Below are positions 1 to 7,874 of a stretch of DNA of 64,000 nucleotides, piece by piece. Each line of letters begins with the position of its first letter. The stretch's first letter is position 1. The position numbers were made by a program, and so were the translations under genes. The notes under the pieces were generated by a model. It saw only the letters and a list, made by a program, of their open reading frames with translations. It did no database searches and was not told where the DNA came from. This DNA comes from Nonomuraea dietziae (lineage in GTDB: Bacteria; Actinomycetota; Actinomycetes; Streptosporangiales; Streptosporangiaceae), in NCBI RefSeq assembly GCF_014195505.1, contig NZ_JACIBV010000001.1:8122001-8186000 (forward strand). The letters run 5' to 3'.

Positions 1-1092
1 GTCGGCGTCGACCGTGATCTGGTTGACGACCTCGCCGAGCACCAGCGACTCCAGCGCCCACACCAGGTGCGGCAGGTCGATGCGGTTCATGGTCGAGCAG
101 TAGCAGACCGTCTTGTCGAGGAACGAGACGCTCTTGTCGGGGAACATCTGCCCGAGGCGCTTGACCAGGTTCAGTTCGGTGCCGACCGCCCACTTCGAGC
201 CCGCGGGGGCCTCGGCGAGCTTCTTGATGATGTACTCCGTCGAGCCCACGTGGTCGGCCTTGAGCACCACCTCGTGCTTGCACTCGGGGTGGACCAGGAC
301 GTTGACGCCGGGGATGCGGCGCCGTACGTCGTCGACCGAGTCGGCGGTGAAGCGGCCGTGCACCGAGCAGTGGCCCTTCCACAGGATGATCTTCGCCCTG
401 CGCAGCTCCTCGGCGGACGGCGGCCTGTGCGGGTTGTAGACCAGGCAGTCCTCGAGCGACAGGCCCATCTCCAGCACGGCGGTGTTGCGGCCCAGGTGCT
501 GGTCGGGCAGGAAGAGCACCTTCTCGCCCTGCTCGAAGGCCCACTCCAGCGCCCGCTTGGCGTTGGAGGAGGTGCACACCGTGCCGCCGTGCCTGCCGCA
601 GAAGGCCTTGATGTCGGCGCTGGAGTTCATGTACGTGACAGGCACCACGGTGTCGGCGATGCCGGCGTCCTCGAGGATCTCCCACGCCTCCTCGACCTGG
701 TCGAAGGTGGCCATGTCGGCCATCGAGCACCCCGCGGCCAGGTCGGGCAGGATCACCTTCTGCGCGTCGCCGGTGAGGATGTCGGCCGACTCGGCCATGA
801 AGTGCACGCCGCAGAAGACGATGTACTCCGCCTCGGGACGGGCGGCGGCCTGCTGCGCCAGCTTGAAGGAGTCGCCGGTCACGTCGGCGAACTGGATGAC
901 CTCGTCACGCTGGTAGTGGTGGCCGAGGACGAACAGCCTGTCGCCCAGCGCCTCCTTGGCCTTGCGCGCACGCTCCACCAGTCCGGGGTCGGAGGCGGCG
1001 GGAAGCTCGCCAGGACAGTCGACCCCCTTCTCGCTGTGCGGATCGGTGTCCTGCCCGAGGACGAAGAGCGGCAGCCCAGTCTGGGTGGCCAT
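1..1092 (-). CDS. nadA: Quinolinate synthase NadA (3' end beyond window)
   Basis: NadA condenses iminoaspartate with dihydroxyacetone phosphate to quinolinate in de novo NAD synthesis, using a 4Fe-4S cluster. The reverse strand reads without a stop for 364 codons from ATG at 1092 (MATQTGLPLFVLGQ) and leaves the window, so roughly the last 25-30 residues are missing. Family landmarks are GHHYQRDEV near the N terminus, FCGVHFMAESADIL, HPECKHEV and CYCSTMN, which hold the cluster-ligand cysteines. A purine-rich AAGGGGG lies 7 bases before the ATG. It is transcribed away from the Fe-S carrier gene at 1285, a sensible neighbour because NadA needs a cluster. The nadB/nadC partners would lie to the left if the usual operon is kept. 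Confidence 0.95.
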   Translation of the reverse strand, partial: MATQTGLPLFVLGQDTDPHSEKGVDCPGELPAASDPGLVERARKAKEALGDRLFVLGHHYQRDEVIQFADVTGDSFKLAQQAAARPEAEYIVFCGVHFMAESADILTGDAQKVILPDLAAGCSMADMATFDQVEEAWEILEDAGIADTVVPVTYMNSSADIKAFCGRHGGTVCTSSNAKRALEWAFEQGEKVLFLPDQHLGRNTAVLEMGLSLEDCLVYNPHRPPSAEELRRAKIILWKGHCSVHGRFTADSVDDVRRRIPGVNVLVHPECKHEVVLKADHVGSTEYIIKKLAEAPAGSKWAVGTELNLVKRLGQMFPDKSVSFLDKTVCYCSTMNRIDLPHLVWALESLVLGEVVNQITVDAD

Positions 1093-1107
1093 GGCCGTAC
1101 CCCCTTA

Positions 1108-1122
1108 TCGTCGAAGTGACGA
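1108..1122. promoter_or_regulatory. Inverted repeat just upstream of nadA
   Basis: TCGTC-N5-GACGA lies 16 to 30 bases before the nadA start codon, where an operator would block the promoter or ribosome access. The arms are only 5 bp, so chance is possible. No regulator of NAD synthesis is visible in the window. Confidence 0.25.
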
Positions 1123-1284
1123 CTAATGATGACACACGCCTTGGGGGGATTTATTCCGGGTCCTTGGCCACAACCTCACGTCAGCGGAATGCATAGCGGT
1201 CGCCGGGTGTTGGTAGCGTCTAAGTAGGACGTCAGAAACAGACAGCCGTGACACTGCGGCTGATCCAGACGCGGGAGTCAGCAC

Positions 1285-1638
1285 ATGACGGTTGAGAGCA
1301 GCGAGACCACGACGCAGGGCCTGGTCCTGACCGACGCGGCCGCGGCCAAGGTCAAGAGCCTGCTGGAGCAGCAGGGTGAAGAGGGCCTGCAGCTGCGCGT
1401 TGCCGTGCAGCCGGGTGGCTGTTCCGGCCTGCGCTACCAGCTCTTCTTCGACGACCGGTCGATGGACGGCGACATCGTCTCGGACTTCGACGGTGTGGGT
1501 GTCGTGACCGACAGGATGAGCGCGCCCTACCTGATCGGCGCCACCATCGACTTCGTCGACACGATCGAGAAGCAGGGCTTCACCATCGACAACCCCAACG
1601 CCACGGGCTCCTGCGCCTGCGGCGACTCGTTCAACTAG
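1285..1638 (+). CDS. erpA: Iron-sulfur cluster insertion protein, ErpA/IscA A-type carrier
   Basis: This is a 117-residue A-type carrier that accepts Fe-S clusters and delivers them to apo-proteins in the cytosol. The three ligand cysteines are present: Cys46 in PGGCSGLRYQL, and Cys110 and Cys112 in the C-terminal SCACGDSF. It starts at ATG 1285 after the weak purine stretch CGGGAGTCAG. It is the counterpart by position of Rv2204c. Likely clients nearby include NadA, transcribed divergently, and the Rieske protein QcrA. A strong hairpin follows its stop. Confidence 0.95.
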   Translation: MTVESSETTTQGLVLTDAAAAKVKSLLEQQGEEGLQLRVAVQPGGCSGLRYQLFFDDRSMDGDIVSDFDGVGVVTDRMSAPYLIGATIDFVDTIEKQGFTIDNPNATGSCACGDSFN

Positions 1639-1651
1639 CCGGGCGCCGCAG

Positions 1652-1681
1652 GGTCCCGTCCGTCTTTGTGCGGGCGGGACC
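1652..1681 (+). terminator. Hairpin terminator after erpA
   Basis: An 11-bp stem with one G-U pair (1652-1662 with 1671-1681) and an 8-base loop begins 14 bases after the erpA stop. It is followed by a moderately T-rich stretch. It separates erpA from the kinase gene. Confidence 0.75.
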
Positions 1682-1736
1682 TTCGCGTATTCTCTTGGGG
1701 CTCATTGGCTTGCTGACAACGAGGAAGAAGAATCCC

Positions 1737-2723
1737 GTGCGCATCGCCGTCACCGGCTCCATCGCGACAGACCATCTGATGACCTTCCCCGGCAGCTTCG
1801 GGGACCAGCTCATCGCCGATCAGCTCGACCGGGTATCCCTGTCGTTCCTCGTCGACGATCTGCAGGTCAGGCGTGGTGGTTGCGCGGCCAACATCACCTT
1901 CGGCATGGGCTGTCTCGGCCTCGGCCCGATCCTCGTGGGCGCGGTCGGCGCCGACTTCGCCGACTACCGCTCGTGGCTCGAGCGGCACGGGGTCGACTGC
2001 GACTCGGTGCACGTCTCCGAGACCCACCACACCGCGCGCTTCCTGTGCACGACCGACGAGCACCACAACCAGATCGCCTCCTTCTACACCGGCGCGATGG
2101 CCGAGGCGCGGTTGATCGAGCTGAAGCCCATCGCCGACCGCGTCGGCGGGATCGACCTGGTGCTGATCAGCCCCAACGACCCCGACGCGATGCTGCGCCA
2201 CACCGACGAGTGCCGTCAGCGCGGCATCCCGTTCGCCGCAGACCCCTCCCAGCAGCTGGCCCGCATGTCGGGCGAGCAGATCCGCCAGCTGGTCGACGGC
2301 GCCGCCTACCTGTTCTCCAACGACTACGAGAAGGGCCTCATCGAGCAGAAGACCGGCTGGTCCGACGCCGAGGTCCTCGACAGGGTCGGCGTGCGCGTCA
2401 CCACCCTCGGGCCCAAGGGCGCGGTCATCGACCGCAAGGGCGAGCCGTCCGTCCACGTGACCCCCGCGCCGGAGCTGGGCAAGGCCGACCCCACGGGCGT
2501 GGGCGACGCGTTCAGGGCCGGGTTCCTGTCCGGCGTGGCCTGGGGCCTGACGCTGGAGCGGGCGGGGCAGGTGGGCAACCTCACCGCCACGCACGTGCTG
2601 GAGCGCGTGGGCTGCCAGGAGTACGAGCTGAGCCAGAAGGTCTTCCTCGACCGCTTCGCCGCCGCCTACGGGCAGCAGGCCGCAGACGAGGTGGCCGCGC
2701 ACATCCGCTGCCACCACGCCTGA
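1737..2723 (+). CDS. PfkB-family carbohydrate/nucleoside kinase (adenosine kinase-like)
   Basis: A 328-residue PfkB/ribokinase-fold kinase that phosphorylates a sugar or nucleoside with ATP. The first PfkB signature is visible at GGCAANITFGMGCLG and the second, with the catalytic Asp, at DPTGVGDAFRAGFLSG. I start it at GTG 1737 (VRIAVTGSIATDHLM), which follows GAGGAAGAAG. The in-frame ATG at 1668 falls inside the erpA terminator hairpin. Position and length match M. tuberculosis Rv2202c, reported as an adenosine kinase, so adenosine is the favoured substrate. Ribose or another sugar cannot be excluded from sequence alone. Confidence 0.9.
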   Translation: MRIAVTGSIATDHLMTFPGSFGDQLIADQLDRVSLSFLVDDLQVRRGGCAANITFGMGCLGLGPILVGAVGADFADYRSWLERHGVDCDSVHVSETHHTARFLCTTDEHHNQIASFYTGAMAEARLIELKPIADRVGGIDLVLISPNDPDAMLRHTDECRQRGIPFAADPSQQLARMSGEQIRQLVDGAAYLFSNDYEKGLIEQKTGWSDAEVLDRVGVRVTTLGPKGAVIDRKGEPSVHVTPAPELGKADPTGVGDAFRAGFLSGVAWGLTLERAGQVGNLTATHVLERVGCQEYELSQKVFLDRFAAAYGQQAADEVAAHIRCHHA

Positions 2724-2753
2724 TCCTTCTCTTGGCTTACGGCACGCGAAACA

Positions 2754-2780
2754 ACGGCCACCGGGGTCACCGGTGGCCGT
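2754..2780. terminator. Perfect hairpin between convergent genes
   Basis: An 11-bp perfect stem (2754-2764 with 2770-2780) and 5-base loop lie between the kinase stop (2723) and the CBS-protein stop (2845). It can fold in RNA from either direction, so it probably ends both transcripts. Confidence 0.75.
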
Positions 2781-2844
2781 CCGTCCCTCACGCGTGCTCC
2801 AGCGGGAGCGCGCTGCCCGCCGTCACGCCGGGCCGCGGAGGCGT

Positions 2845-3276
2845 TCAGGGCGCGTAGATGCGGTGCATGAACTCGGCGAGCTGGTCGTCCGGCAGGTGCT
2901 TGGCCAGGTCGGCCTCGCTGATCATGCCGATGATCCGGTGGTTGTCGATCACGGGCAGGCGCCTGATCTGGTTCTCCTCCATGCGCGTCAGGGCCTCCTC
3001 GACCGTGGCGTCCGCCGCCACCCAGACCAGCCCTGTGGCCATCTGAGCGGCCGTCACCGTGGAGGGGTCGTGCCCCTCGGCGACGCACTTCACGACGATG
3101 TCGCGGTCGGTGATGATGCCCTTCAGCCTGTCGTCCTCGCCGCAGATGGGCAGCGCGCCGACCTTCATGTCGCGCATCATCTGCGCGGCCCTGTCCAGGG
3201 TCTCGTGGGCGGCGATGCACTCCACGCCCGGGTTCATGAGGTCGCGCGCGGTCTCGTGCGGATGTCCGCTGGTCAT
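2845..3276 (-). CDS. CBS-domain pair protein
   Basis: A 143-residue cytosolic protein made only of two CBS domains (about residues 8-65 and 75-138), as in stand-alone adenosine-nucleotide sensors. Typical segments are DLMNPGVECIAAHETLDRAA, VGALPICGEDDRLKGIITDR and IRRLPVIDNHRIIGMISEAD. Proteins of this class bind AMP, ATP or related ligands and often respond to energy or redox state. The partner is unknown. It is read convergently with the PfkB kinase and may form a transcription unit of its own. Confidence 0.88.
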   Translation of the reverse strand: MTSGHPHETARDLMNPGVECIAAHETLDRAAQMMRDMKVGALPICGEDDRLKGIITDRDIVVKCVAEGHDPSTVTAAQMATGLVWVAADATVEEALTRMEENQIRRLPVIDNHRIIGMISEADLAKHLPDDQLAEFMHRIYAP

Positions 3277-3362
3277 CTGAATCCCCCCGAAGTCGATGAC
3301 TTTCCGTCGGGGATGTACCCATCTACGCGCGGCTCACGACCCCTGGCCGCGTGGCCGTCCGG

Positions 3363-3608
3363 TCAGTAGTTGCGGCGCACGTGGATCGCCCAGCCGCCGC
3401 CGGGCAGCTCGTAGGTGCCCACGTGCGGATGCGACTTGAGCCTGCACCAGGCGGGCACGTCGGTGAAGGCGGCAGGATCGTCGGCCAGGACGGCGACGAC
3501 GGCGTTCAGCGGCACGAAGTTGATCTGCTCGGCGAGCATGATGATCGGGATCGGGCACTTCTTGCCGAGCGCGTCGATGGTCAGGGCCGGCTGAGCTGCG
3601 ACTGTCAT
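3363..3608 (-). CDS. TusA/SirA-like sulfurtransferase
   Basis: An 81-residue TusA-fold protein carrying the family CPxP motif (KKCPIPIIML, Cys18), the residue that carries a persulfide. Its ATG overlaps the stop of the upstream cysteine desulfurase (ATGA, 3605-3608), so the two are translationally coupled. The likely role is to accept sulfur from the desulfurase and pass it on, for example toward tRNA thiolation, a cofactor or a metal centre. The end target cannot be read from this window. Annotators often call this family simply sulfurtransferase TusA family. Confidence 0.85.
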   Translation of the reverse strand: MTVAAQPALTIDALGKKCPIPIIMLAEQINFVPLNAVVAVLADDPAAFTDVPAWCRLKSHPHVGTYELPGGGWAIHVRRNY

Positions 3609-4738
3609 GCGACTCCTGCGTCTTGACGGATCCGGCGCACCACGTCGGGAAGGACGGTCAGGAACCTGTCGACCTCGGCCGCGGAAGCGCCCCTGGGCAG
3701 CGATACCCGGACGTTTCCATGCGTAAGCACGCCCATCGCCTCCAAAACATGCGATGGACGAAGCGTACTAGCCGTGCACGAGCTGCCGGACGATACGGCG
3801 AAGCCGGCCTTGTCGAGCTCGGTCAGCAGCGCCTCGCCGTCGACGTAGAGGCAGGAGAAGGTCACGATGTGCGGCGCCCTGTCGACGGGGTCACCGATGA
3901 CCTCCACGTCGGGCACCACCTGGGGCACCCGCTCCCTGATGACGTCGACCAGGGCGGACAGGCGGGCGTTGTCCCTCTCGGCCTCCTCCTTGACCGCCAC
4001 CAGCGCGGCTGCGGCCGCCACGACCGCGGGGACGTTCTCGAAGCCCGGCACCCTCCGGCGCTCGCGCTCGTCCTCGGGCAGGAAGGAGCGGAACCTGGTT
4101 CCCTTCCGCACGGCCAGCACCCCCACCCCCGCGGGCCCTCCCCACTTGTGCGCGCTGGCCGTCAGCACCGACCAGCCCTGGGGGATCGGCAGGCGGCCCG
4201 CGCTCTGGGCGGCGTCGACCAGCAGCGGCACGCCGTGCTCCCTGCAGATCGCGGCCGCCCGCTCCACCGGCTGCAGCGTGCCGACCTCGTGGTTGGCCGT
4301 CTGCAGGCAGGCCAGGGCGGTGCCCTCCATGGCGACGGCCGCGCCGAAGGCCGCCAGATCCACGCGACCTGCCAGGTCGACGCCCACGGTGCTCACCGTG
4401 CCGTCCTCGCCCTCGTGGACGGCGGCGGCGTGCAGGACGCTGGAGTGCTCCACCGCGCTGGTCACGAGGTGACGCCCGGCCCTGCGCCTGCCGTGTAGGG
4501 TGCCGAGCACGCCGAGATGCACGGCCTGCGTGCCCGAGGAGGTGAAGGAGACCTCGTCGGGCCTCGCGCCCAGCGCCTCGGCCACCTCCGTGCGGGCCTG
4601 CTCCAGCAGCAGGTGAGCACGGCGGGCCTGGCCGTACAGTCGCGCCGGGTCGGCCCAGCCCGCATCCATGGCAGTTATCAGCGCTTCACGCGCTCGGGGG
4701 TGCAGCGGCTCGGTCGATGCCGCGTCGAAGTACGCCAC
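3605..4738 (-). CDS. Cysteine desulfurase (class V aminotransferase fold)
   Basis: A 377-residue PLP enzyme that removes sulfur from cysteine to form alanine and an enzyme persulfide. It shows EHSS (His98), the QTANHEVGTLQP and DAAQS segments, the PLP lysine in SAHKWGG (Lys198) and a candidate catalytic cysteine in SGSSCTAST (Cys321). It overlaps the TusA-like gene by 4 bases, forming a two-gene sulfur-transfer unit. It is transcribed divergently from ctaC over a 131-bp spacer. It is not in a suf or isc cluster, so it is probably dedicated to a TusA relay rather than bulk Fe-S assembly. That last point is inference. Confidence 0.93.
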   Translation of the reverse strand: MAYFDAASTEPLHPRAREALITAMDAGWADPARLYGQARRAHLLLEQARTEVAEALGARPDEVSFTSSGTQAVHLGVLGTLHGRRRAGRHLVTSAVEHSSVLHAAAVHEGEDGTVSTVGVDLAGRVDLAAFGAAVAMEGTALACLQTANHEVGTLQPVERAAAICREHGVPLLVDAAQSAGRLPIPQGWSVLTASAHKWGGPAGVGVLAVRKGTRFRSFLPEDERERRRVPGFENVPAVVAAAAALVAVKEEAERDNARLSALVDVIRERVPQVVPDVEVIGDPVDRAPHIVTFSCLYVDGEALLTELDKAGFAVSSGSSCTASTLRPSHVLEAMGVLTHGNVRVSLPRGASAAEVDRFLTVLPDVVRRIRQDAGVA

Positions 4739-4825
4739 ATCGAGACATTAACGGGGGCGAGCGGGGAGCCGACCACCCCCCACGCTAATGTGTCTGCAAT
4801 CAGCTGTGCATATGGAAATACGAGC

Positions 4826-4846
4826 GCCCAGGAGAGACTCCTGGGC
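4826..4846 (+). promoter_or_regulatory. Hairpin in the ctaC leader
   Basis: A perfect 9-bp stem (4826-4834 with 4838-4846) with a 3-base loop sits 24 bases before the ctaC GTG. There is no T run, so it is more likely a leader or mRNA-stability element than a terminator. Function unknown. Confidence 0.4.
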
Positions 4847-4869
4847 TTCATCTGTGGGGTAGGCGATCC

Positions 4870-5694
4870 GTGAGTCCGACCCGCCGTACTGAGCGGCGTC
4901 CGTTGGGCCGGCGCAGAGTGTCCAGCGCCGCCGGTTTGGCGTTGCTGCTGGCCTCCGCGACGGCTTGTGCAAATGACGTGCCCGAGGCCAACTGGTCGCG
5001 TGGCCTCCTGCCGGAGAGCGTCACCAAGCAGGGCGAGACCGTCACGAACCTGTGGAACGGGGCGTGGATCGCGGCTCTGGCCACGGGACTCGTCGTCATC
5101 GTCCTGATCATCTGGGCGTGTGTCTTCCACCGCAGGCGCAAGAACTCGGCCGAGCTCCCTCCGCAGGTCCGCTACAACCTGCCGATCGAGATCCTCTACA
5201 CGCTCGTGCCGCTCGTCATGGTGTCGGTGTTCTTCTTCTTCACCGCCCGCGACGAGACCGAGATCCTCAAGACCTCGGCCGCGCCCGCCGTGACAGTCCA
5301 CGTGGAAGGTTTCCAGTGGAGCTGGCGCTTCACCACCGACGCCGGCGGCAAGACCGCCAAGGTCGTCGGCATGCCGGTGAGCGACTACCAGGCGGCCCAG
5401 GCGCCGGAGCTGGTGCTCCCGGTGAACACCCAGGTCCAGTTCAAGCTCGACGCCGACGACGTGATCCACTCGTTCTGGGTCCCCGCGTTCATGTTCAAGC
5501 GTGACGTGATCCCCGGCATCTCAGGCGAGAAGAACAAGTTCGAGATCACCACGCTGAACAAGCCCGGCACCTACGCGGGCCGCTGCGCCGAGCTGTGCGG
5601 CGTCGACCACAGCCGCATGCTCTTCAGGGTGAAGCTCGTCTCGCAGGCTGAGTTCGACCAGTACATGACGACCCAGGCTGGGAGCCCCCAGTGA
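4870..5694 (+). CDS. ctaC: Cytochrome c oxidase subunit II (CuA subunit)
   Basis: The 274-residue subunit II of the aa3 oxidase takes electrons from cytochrome c at its dinuclear CuA centre. An N-terminal export signal ends near ATACAN, a weak lipobox-like cysteine. Two membrane helices follow (around ATGLVVIVLIIWACVF and YTLVPLVMVSVFFFFTA). The periplasmic cupredoxin domain carries the CuA ligands in RCAELCGVDHSRM (Cys239, Cys243, His247, Met250). The start is GTG 4870. It overlaps ctaD (GTGA at 5691). In actinobacteria this complex forms a supercomplex with the bc1 complex encoded at 12.2-15.8 kb. Confidence 0.97.
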   Translation: MSPTRRTERRPLGRRRVSSAAGLALLLASATACANDVPEANWSRGLLPESVTKQGETVTNLWNGAWIAALATGLVVIVLIIWACVFHRRRKNSAELPPQVRYNLPIEILYTLVPLVMVSVFFFFTARDETEILKTSAAPAVTVHVEGFQWSWRFTTDAGGKTAKVVGMPVSDYQAAQAPELVLPVNTQVQFKLDADDVIHSFWVPAFMFKRDVIPGISGEKNKFEITTLNKPGTYAGRCAELCGVDHSRMLFRVKLVSQAEFDQYMTTQAGSPQ

Positions 5695-7349
5695 CCGCCA
5701 TTCAAGCTCCATCCGTCACGGCGCCGCCGACCCGCAAGGGCCTGGTGATCGCCAAGTGGATGTCCTCCACCGATCACAAGATCATCGGACATCTCTATCT
5801 GATCACGTCGTTCATCTTCTTCCTGATCGGCGGCGTGATGGCGCTGATCATGCGCGCCGAGCTGGCGCAGCCTGGGCTGCAGCTCACCACCAACGAGCAG
5901 TTCAACCAGCTGTTCACCATGCACGGCACGATCATGCTGCTGATGTTCGCGACGCCGCTGTTCGCCGGCTTCGCCAACGAGCTGATGCCGCTGCAGATCG
6001 GCGCGCCCGACGTGGCCTTCCCCCGCCTGAACATGGTCAGCTACTGGCTCTACCTGTTCGGCAGCATCATCGCGGTCAGCGGCTTCCTGACCCCGAACGG
6101 CGCGGCCAGCTTCGGCTGGTTCGCCTACACCCCGCTGTCGAACGCGATCAGCTCGCCCGGCATCGGCGGCGACCTGTGGATCATGGGCCTGGCCCTGTCC
6201 GGTCTCGGCACCATCCTCGGCTCGGTGAACTTCATCACCACGATCATCTGCATGCGCGCGCCCGGCATGACGATGTTCCGTATGCCGATGTTCACCTGGA
6301 ACATCCTGCTGACCAGCATGCTCGTGCTGATGGCCTTCCCCGTGCTGGCCGCGGCGCTGCTCGCGCTGGAGGCCGACCGCAAGCTCGGCACCCACATCTT
6401 CGCCCCCGAGACCGGTGGCGCGATGCTGTGGCAGCACCTGTTCTGGTTCTTCGGACACCCCGAGGTCTACATCATCGCGCTGCCGTTCTTCGGCATCGTG
6501 ACGGAGATCCTCCCCGTCTTCAGCCGCAAGCCGCTGTTCGGCTACATCGGCCTGGTCGGCGCCACCATCGCGATCGCCGGTCTGTCGATCACCGTGTGGG
6601 CCCACCACATGTTCGCCACAGGCCAGGTCCTGCTGCCGTTCTTCTCGTTCATGACGTTCCTCATCGCGGTGCCGACGGGCGTGAAGTTCTTCAACTGGAT
6701 CGGCACGATGTGGCGAGGCCATCTGAGCTTCGAGTCGCCGATGCTGTTCTCGATCGGCTTCCTGATCACCTTCCTGCTCGGTGGCCTGACCGGCGTCATC
6801 CTGGCCTCGCCGCCGCTCGACTTCCAGATCAGCGACAGCTACTTCGTCGTGGCCCACTTCCACTACGTGGTCTTCGGCACCGTCGTGTTCGCGATGTTCG
6901 CGGGCTTCTACTTCTGGTGGCCGAAGTTCACCGGCAAGATGCTCAACGACAGGATGGGCAAGGTCCACTTCTGGCTGCTGTTCGTCGGCTTCCACACCAC
7001 CTTCCTGGTGCAGCACTGGCTGGGCGTCGTGGGCTTCCCCCGCCGCTACGCCGACTACGCGCCGACCGACGGCTTCACCGACCTGAACCTCATCTCGTCG
7101 GTGGGCGCCTTCGTGCTCGGCGCCTCGACGCTGCCGTTCTTCTACAACGTCTGGAAGACCTGGCGCAGCGCGCCGAAGGTCACCGTGGACGACCCGTGGG
7201 GCTACGGCGGCTCGCTGGAGTGGGCCACCTCCTGCCCGCCGCCGCGGCACAACTTCACCTCGCTGCCCCGCATCAGGTCCGAGCGCCCCGCGTTCGACCT
7301 CCACTACCCGCACGTGTCGGCCAAGCCTCTGGAGGGTGAAGCCCGATGA
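5691..7349 (+). CDS. ctaD: Cytochrome c oxidase subunit I
   Basis: The 552-residue catalytic subunit of the aa3 oxidase holds heme a and the heme a3-CuB site where oxygen is reduced. It has about 12 membrane helices. Diagnostic segments are the crosslinked His-Tyr motif GHPEVYIIALPFFG, the CuB histidines in VWAHHMFATG and the heme ligands in HFHYVVFG. The start is GTG 5691, overlapping the ctaC stop by 4 bases. The last 4 bases overlap ctaF. Length and order match other actinobacterial ctaCDF operons. Confidence 0.98.
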   Translation: MTAIQAPSVTAPPTRKGLVIAKWMSSTDHKIIGHLYLITSFIFFLIGGVMALIMRAELAQPGLQLTTNEQFNQLFTMHGTIMLLMFATPLFAGFANELMPLQIGAPDVAFPRLNMVSYWLYLFGSIIAVSGFLTPNGAASFGWFAYTPLSNAISSPGIGGDLWIMGLALSGLGTILGSVNFITTIICMRAPGMTMFRMPMFTWNILLTSMLVLMAFPVLAAALLALEADRKLGTHIFAPETGGAMLWQHLFWFFGHPEVYIIALPFFGIVTEILPVFSRKPLFGYIGLVGATIAIAGLSITVWAHHMFATGQVLLPFFSFMTFLIAVPTGVKFFNWIGTMWRGHLSFESPMLFSIGFLITFLLGGLTGVILASPPLDFQISDSYFVVAHFHYVVFGTVVFAMFAGFYFWWPKFTGKMLNDRMGKVHFWLLFVGFHTTFLVQHWLGVVGFPRRYADYAPTDGFTDLNLISSVGAFVLGASTLPFFYNVWKTWRSAPKVTVDDPWGYGGSLEWATSCPPPRHNFTSLPRIRSERPAFDLHYPHVSAKPLEGEAR

Positions 7350-7741
7350 AGGTCCAGGGTTGGCTGTTCCTGCTCTGCGGACTGTTCTTCGCCGGCGTCG
7401 ACGTCGTCTACTGGTTCTGGTCCAGGGAGCCCGTCGGCACCACGGCCATGGCCATCTCGGTCGGCTTCGCGTTCATGATCGGCTACTACCTGATGTTCAC
7501 GGCCCGCCGCATCGGCGCCCAGCCGGAGGACAACAAGCAGGCCGAGATCAGCGACGGCGCCGGTGAGATCGGCTTCTTCAGCCCGAGCAGCTGGTGGCCG
7601 CTGTTCGTCTGCCTCGCGGCGGCGTTCGCGTTCGTCGGCTTCGTGATCGGCATGTGGATGTTCCTGATCGGCGTCTTCATGGTGATCATGGCGATGGTCG
7701 GCTTCGTCTTCCAGTACTACCGGGGTCACTTCTCCCACTGA
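7346..7741 (+). CDS. ctaF: Cytochrome c oxidase subunit IV, actinobacterial type
   Basis: A 131-residue integral membrane protein with four predicted helices (for example LFLLCGLFFAGVDVVYWFW and AISVGFAFMIGYYLMFTA). It matches the actinobacterial subunit IV that packs against CtaD in the aa3 complex. Its ATG overlaps the ctaD stop (ATGA). A strong terminator directly follows, closing the ctaCDF operon. Confidence 0.93.
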   Translation: MKVQGWLFLLCGLFFAGVDVVYWFWSREPVGTTAMAISVGFAFMIGYYLMFTARRIGAQPEDNKQAEISDGAGEIGFFSPSSWWPLFVCLAAAFAFVGFVIGMWMFLIGVFMVIMAMVGFVFQYYRGHFSH

Positions 7742-7755
7742 CCCATCCACGCTGA

Positions 7756-7798
7756 AGCGGGTGCCCTTGTCCAAGGGCGCCCGCTTTTGGCGTTTTTT
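7756..7798 (+). terminator. Rho-independent terminator of ctaCDF
   Basis: A 13-bp stem with one wobble pair (7756-7768 with 7773-7785), a 4-base loop and then TTTGGCGTTTTTT. This is the textbook form, placed 14 bases after the ctaF stop. Confidence 0.93.
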
Positions 7799-7874
7799 AC
7801 CGCGCACCGGATATGGCAAAACGGTTACGGAGGGTAGTAACGGGGCCTGAGGGATTGCGGAGAGGGGAGTTCTC

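Noticed and set aside
5571..7313. Open reading frame of about 580 codons on the reverse strand opposite ctaD
   Set aside because: It is a by-product of high GC3 in ctaD; its translation is Arg/Glu/Asp/His-rich with no domain, and ctaD is certain.
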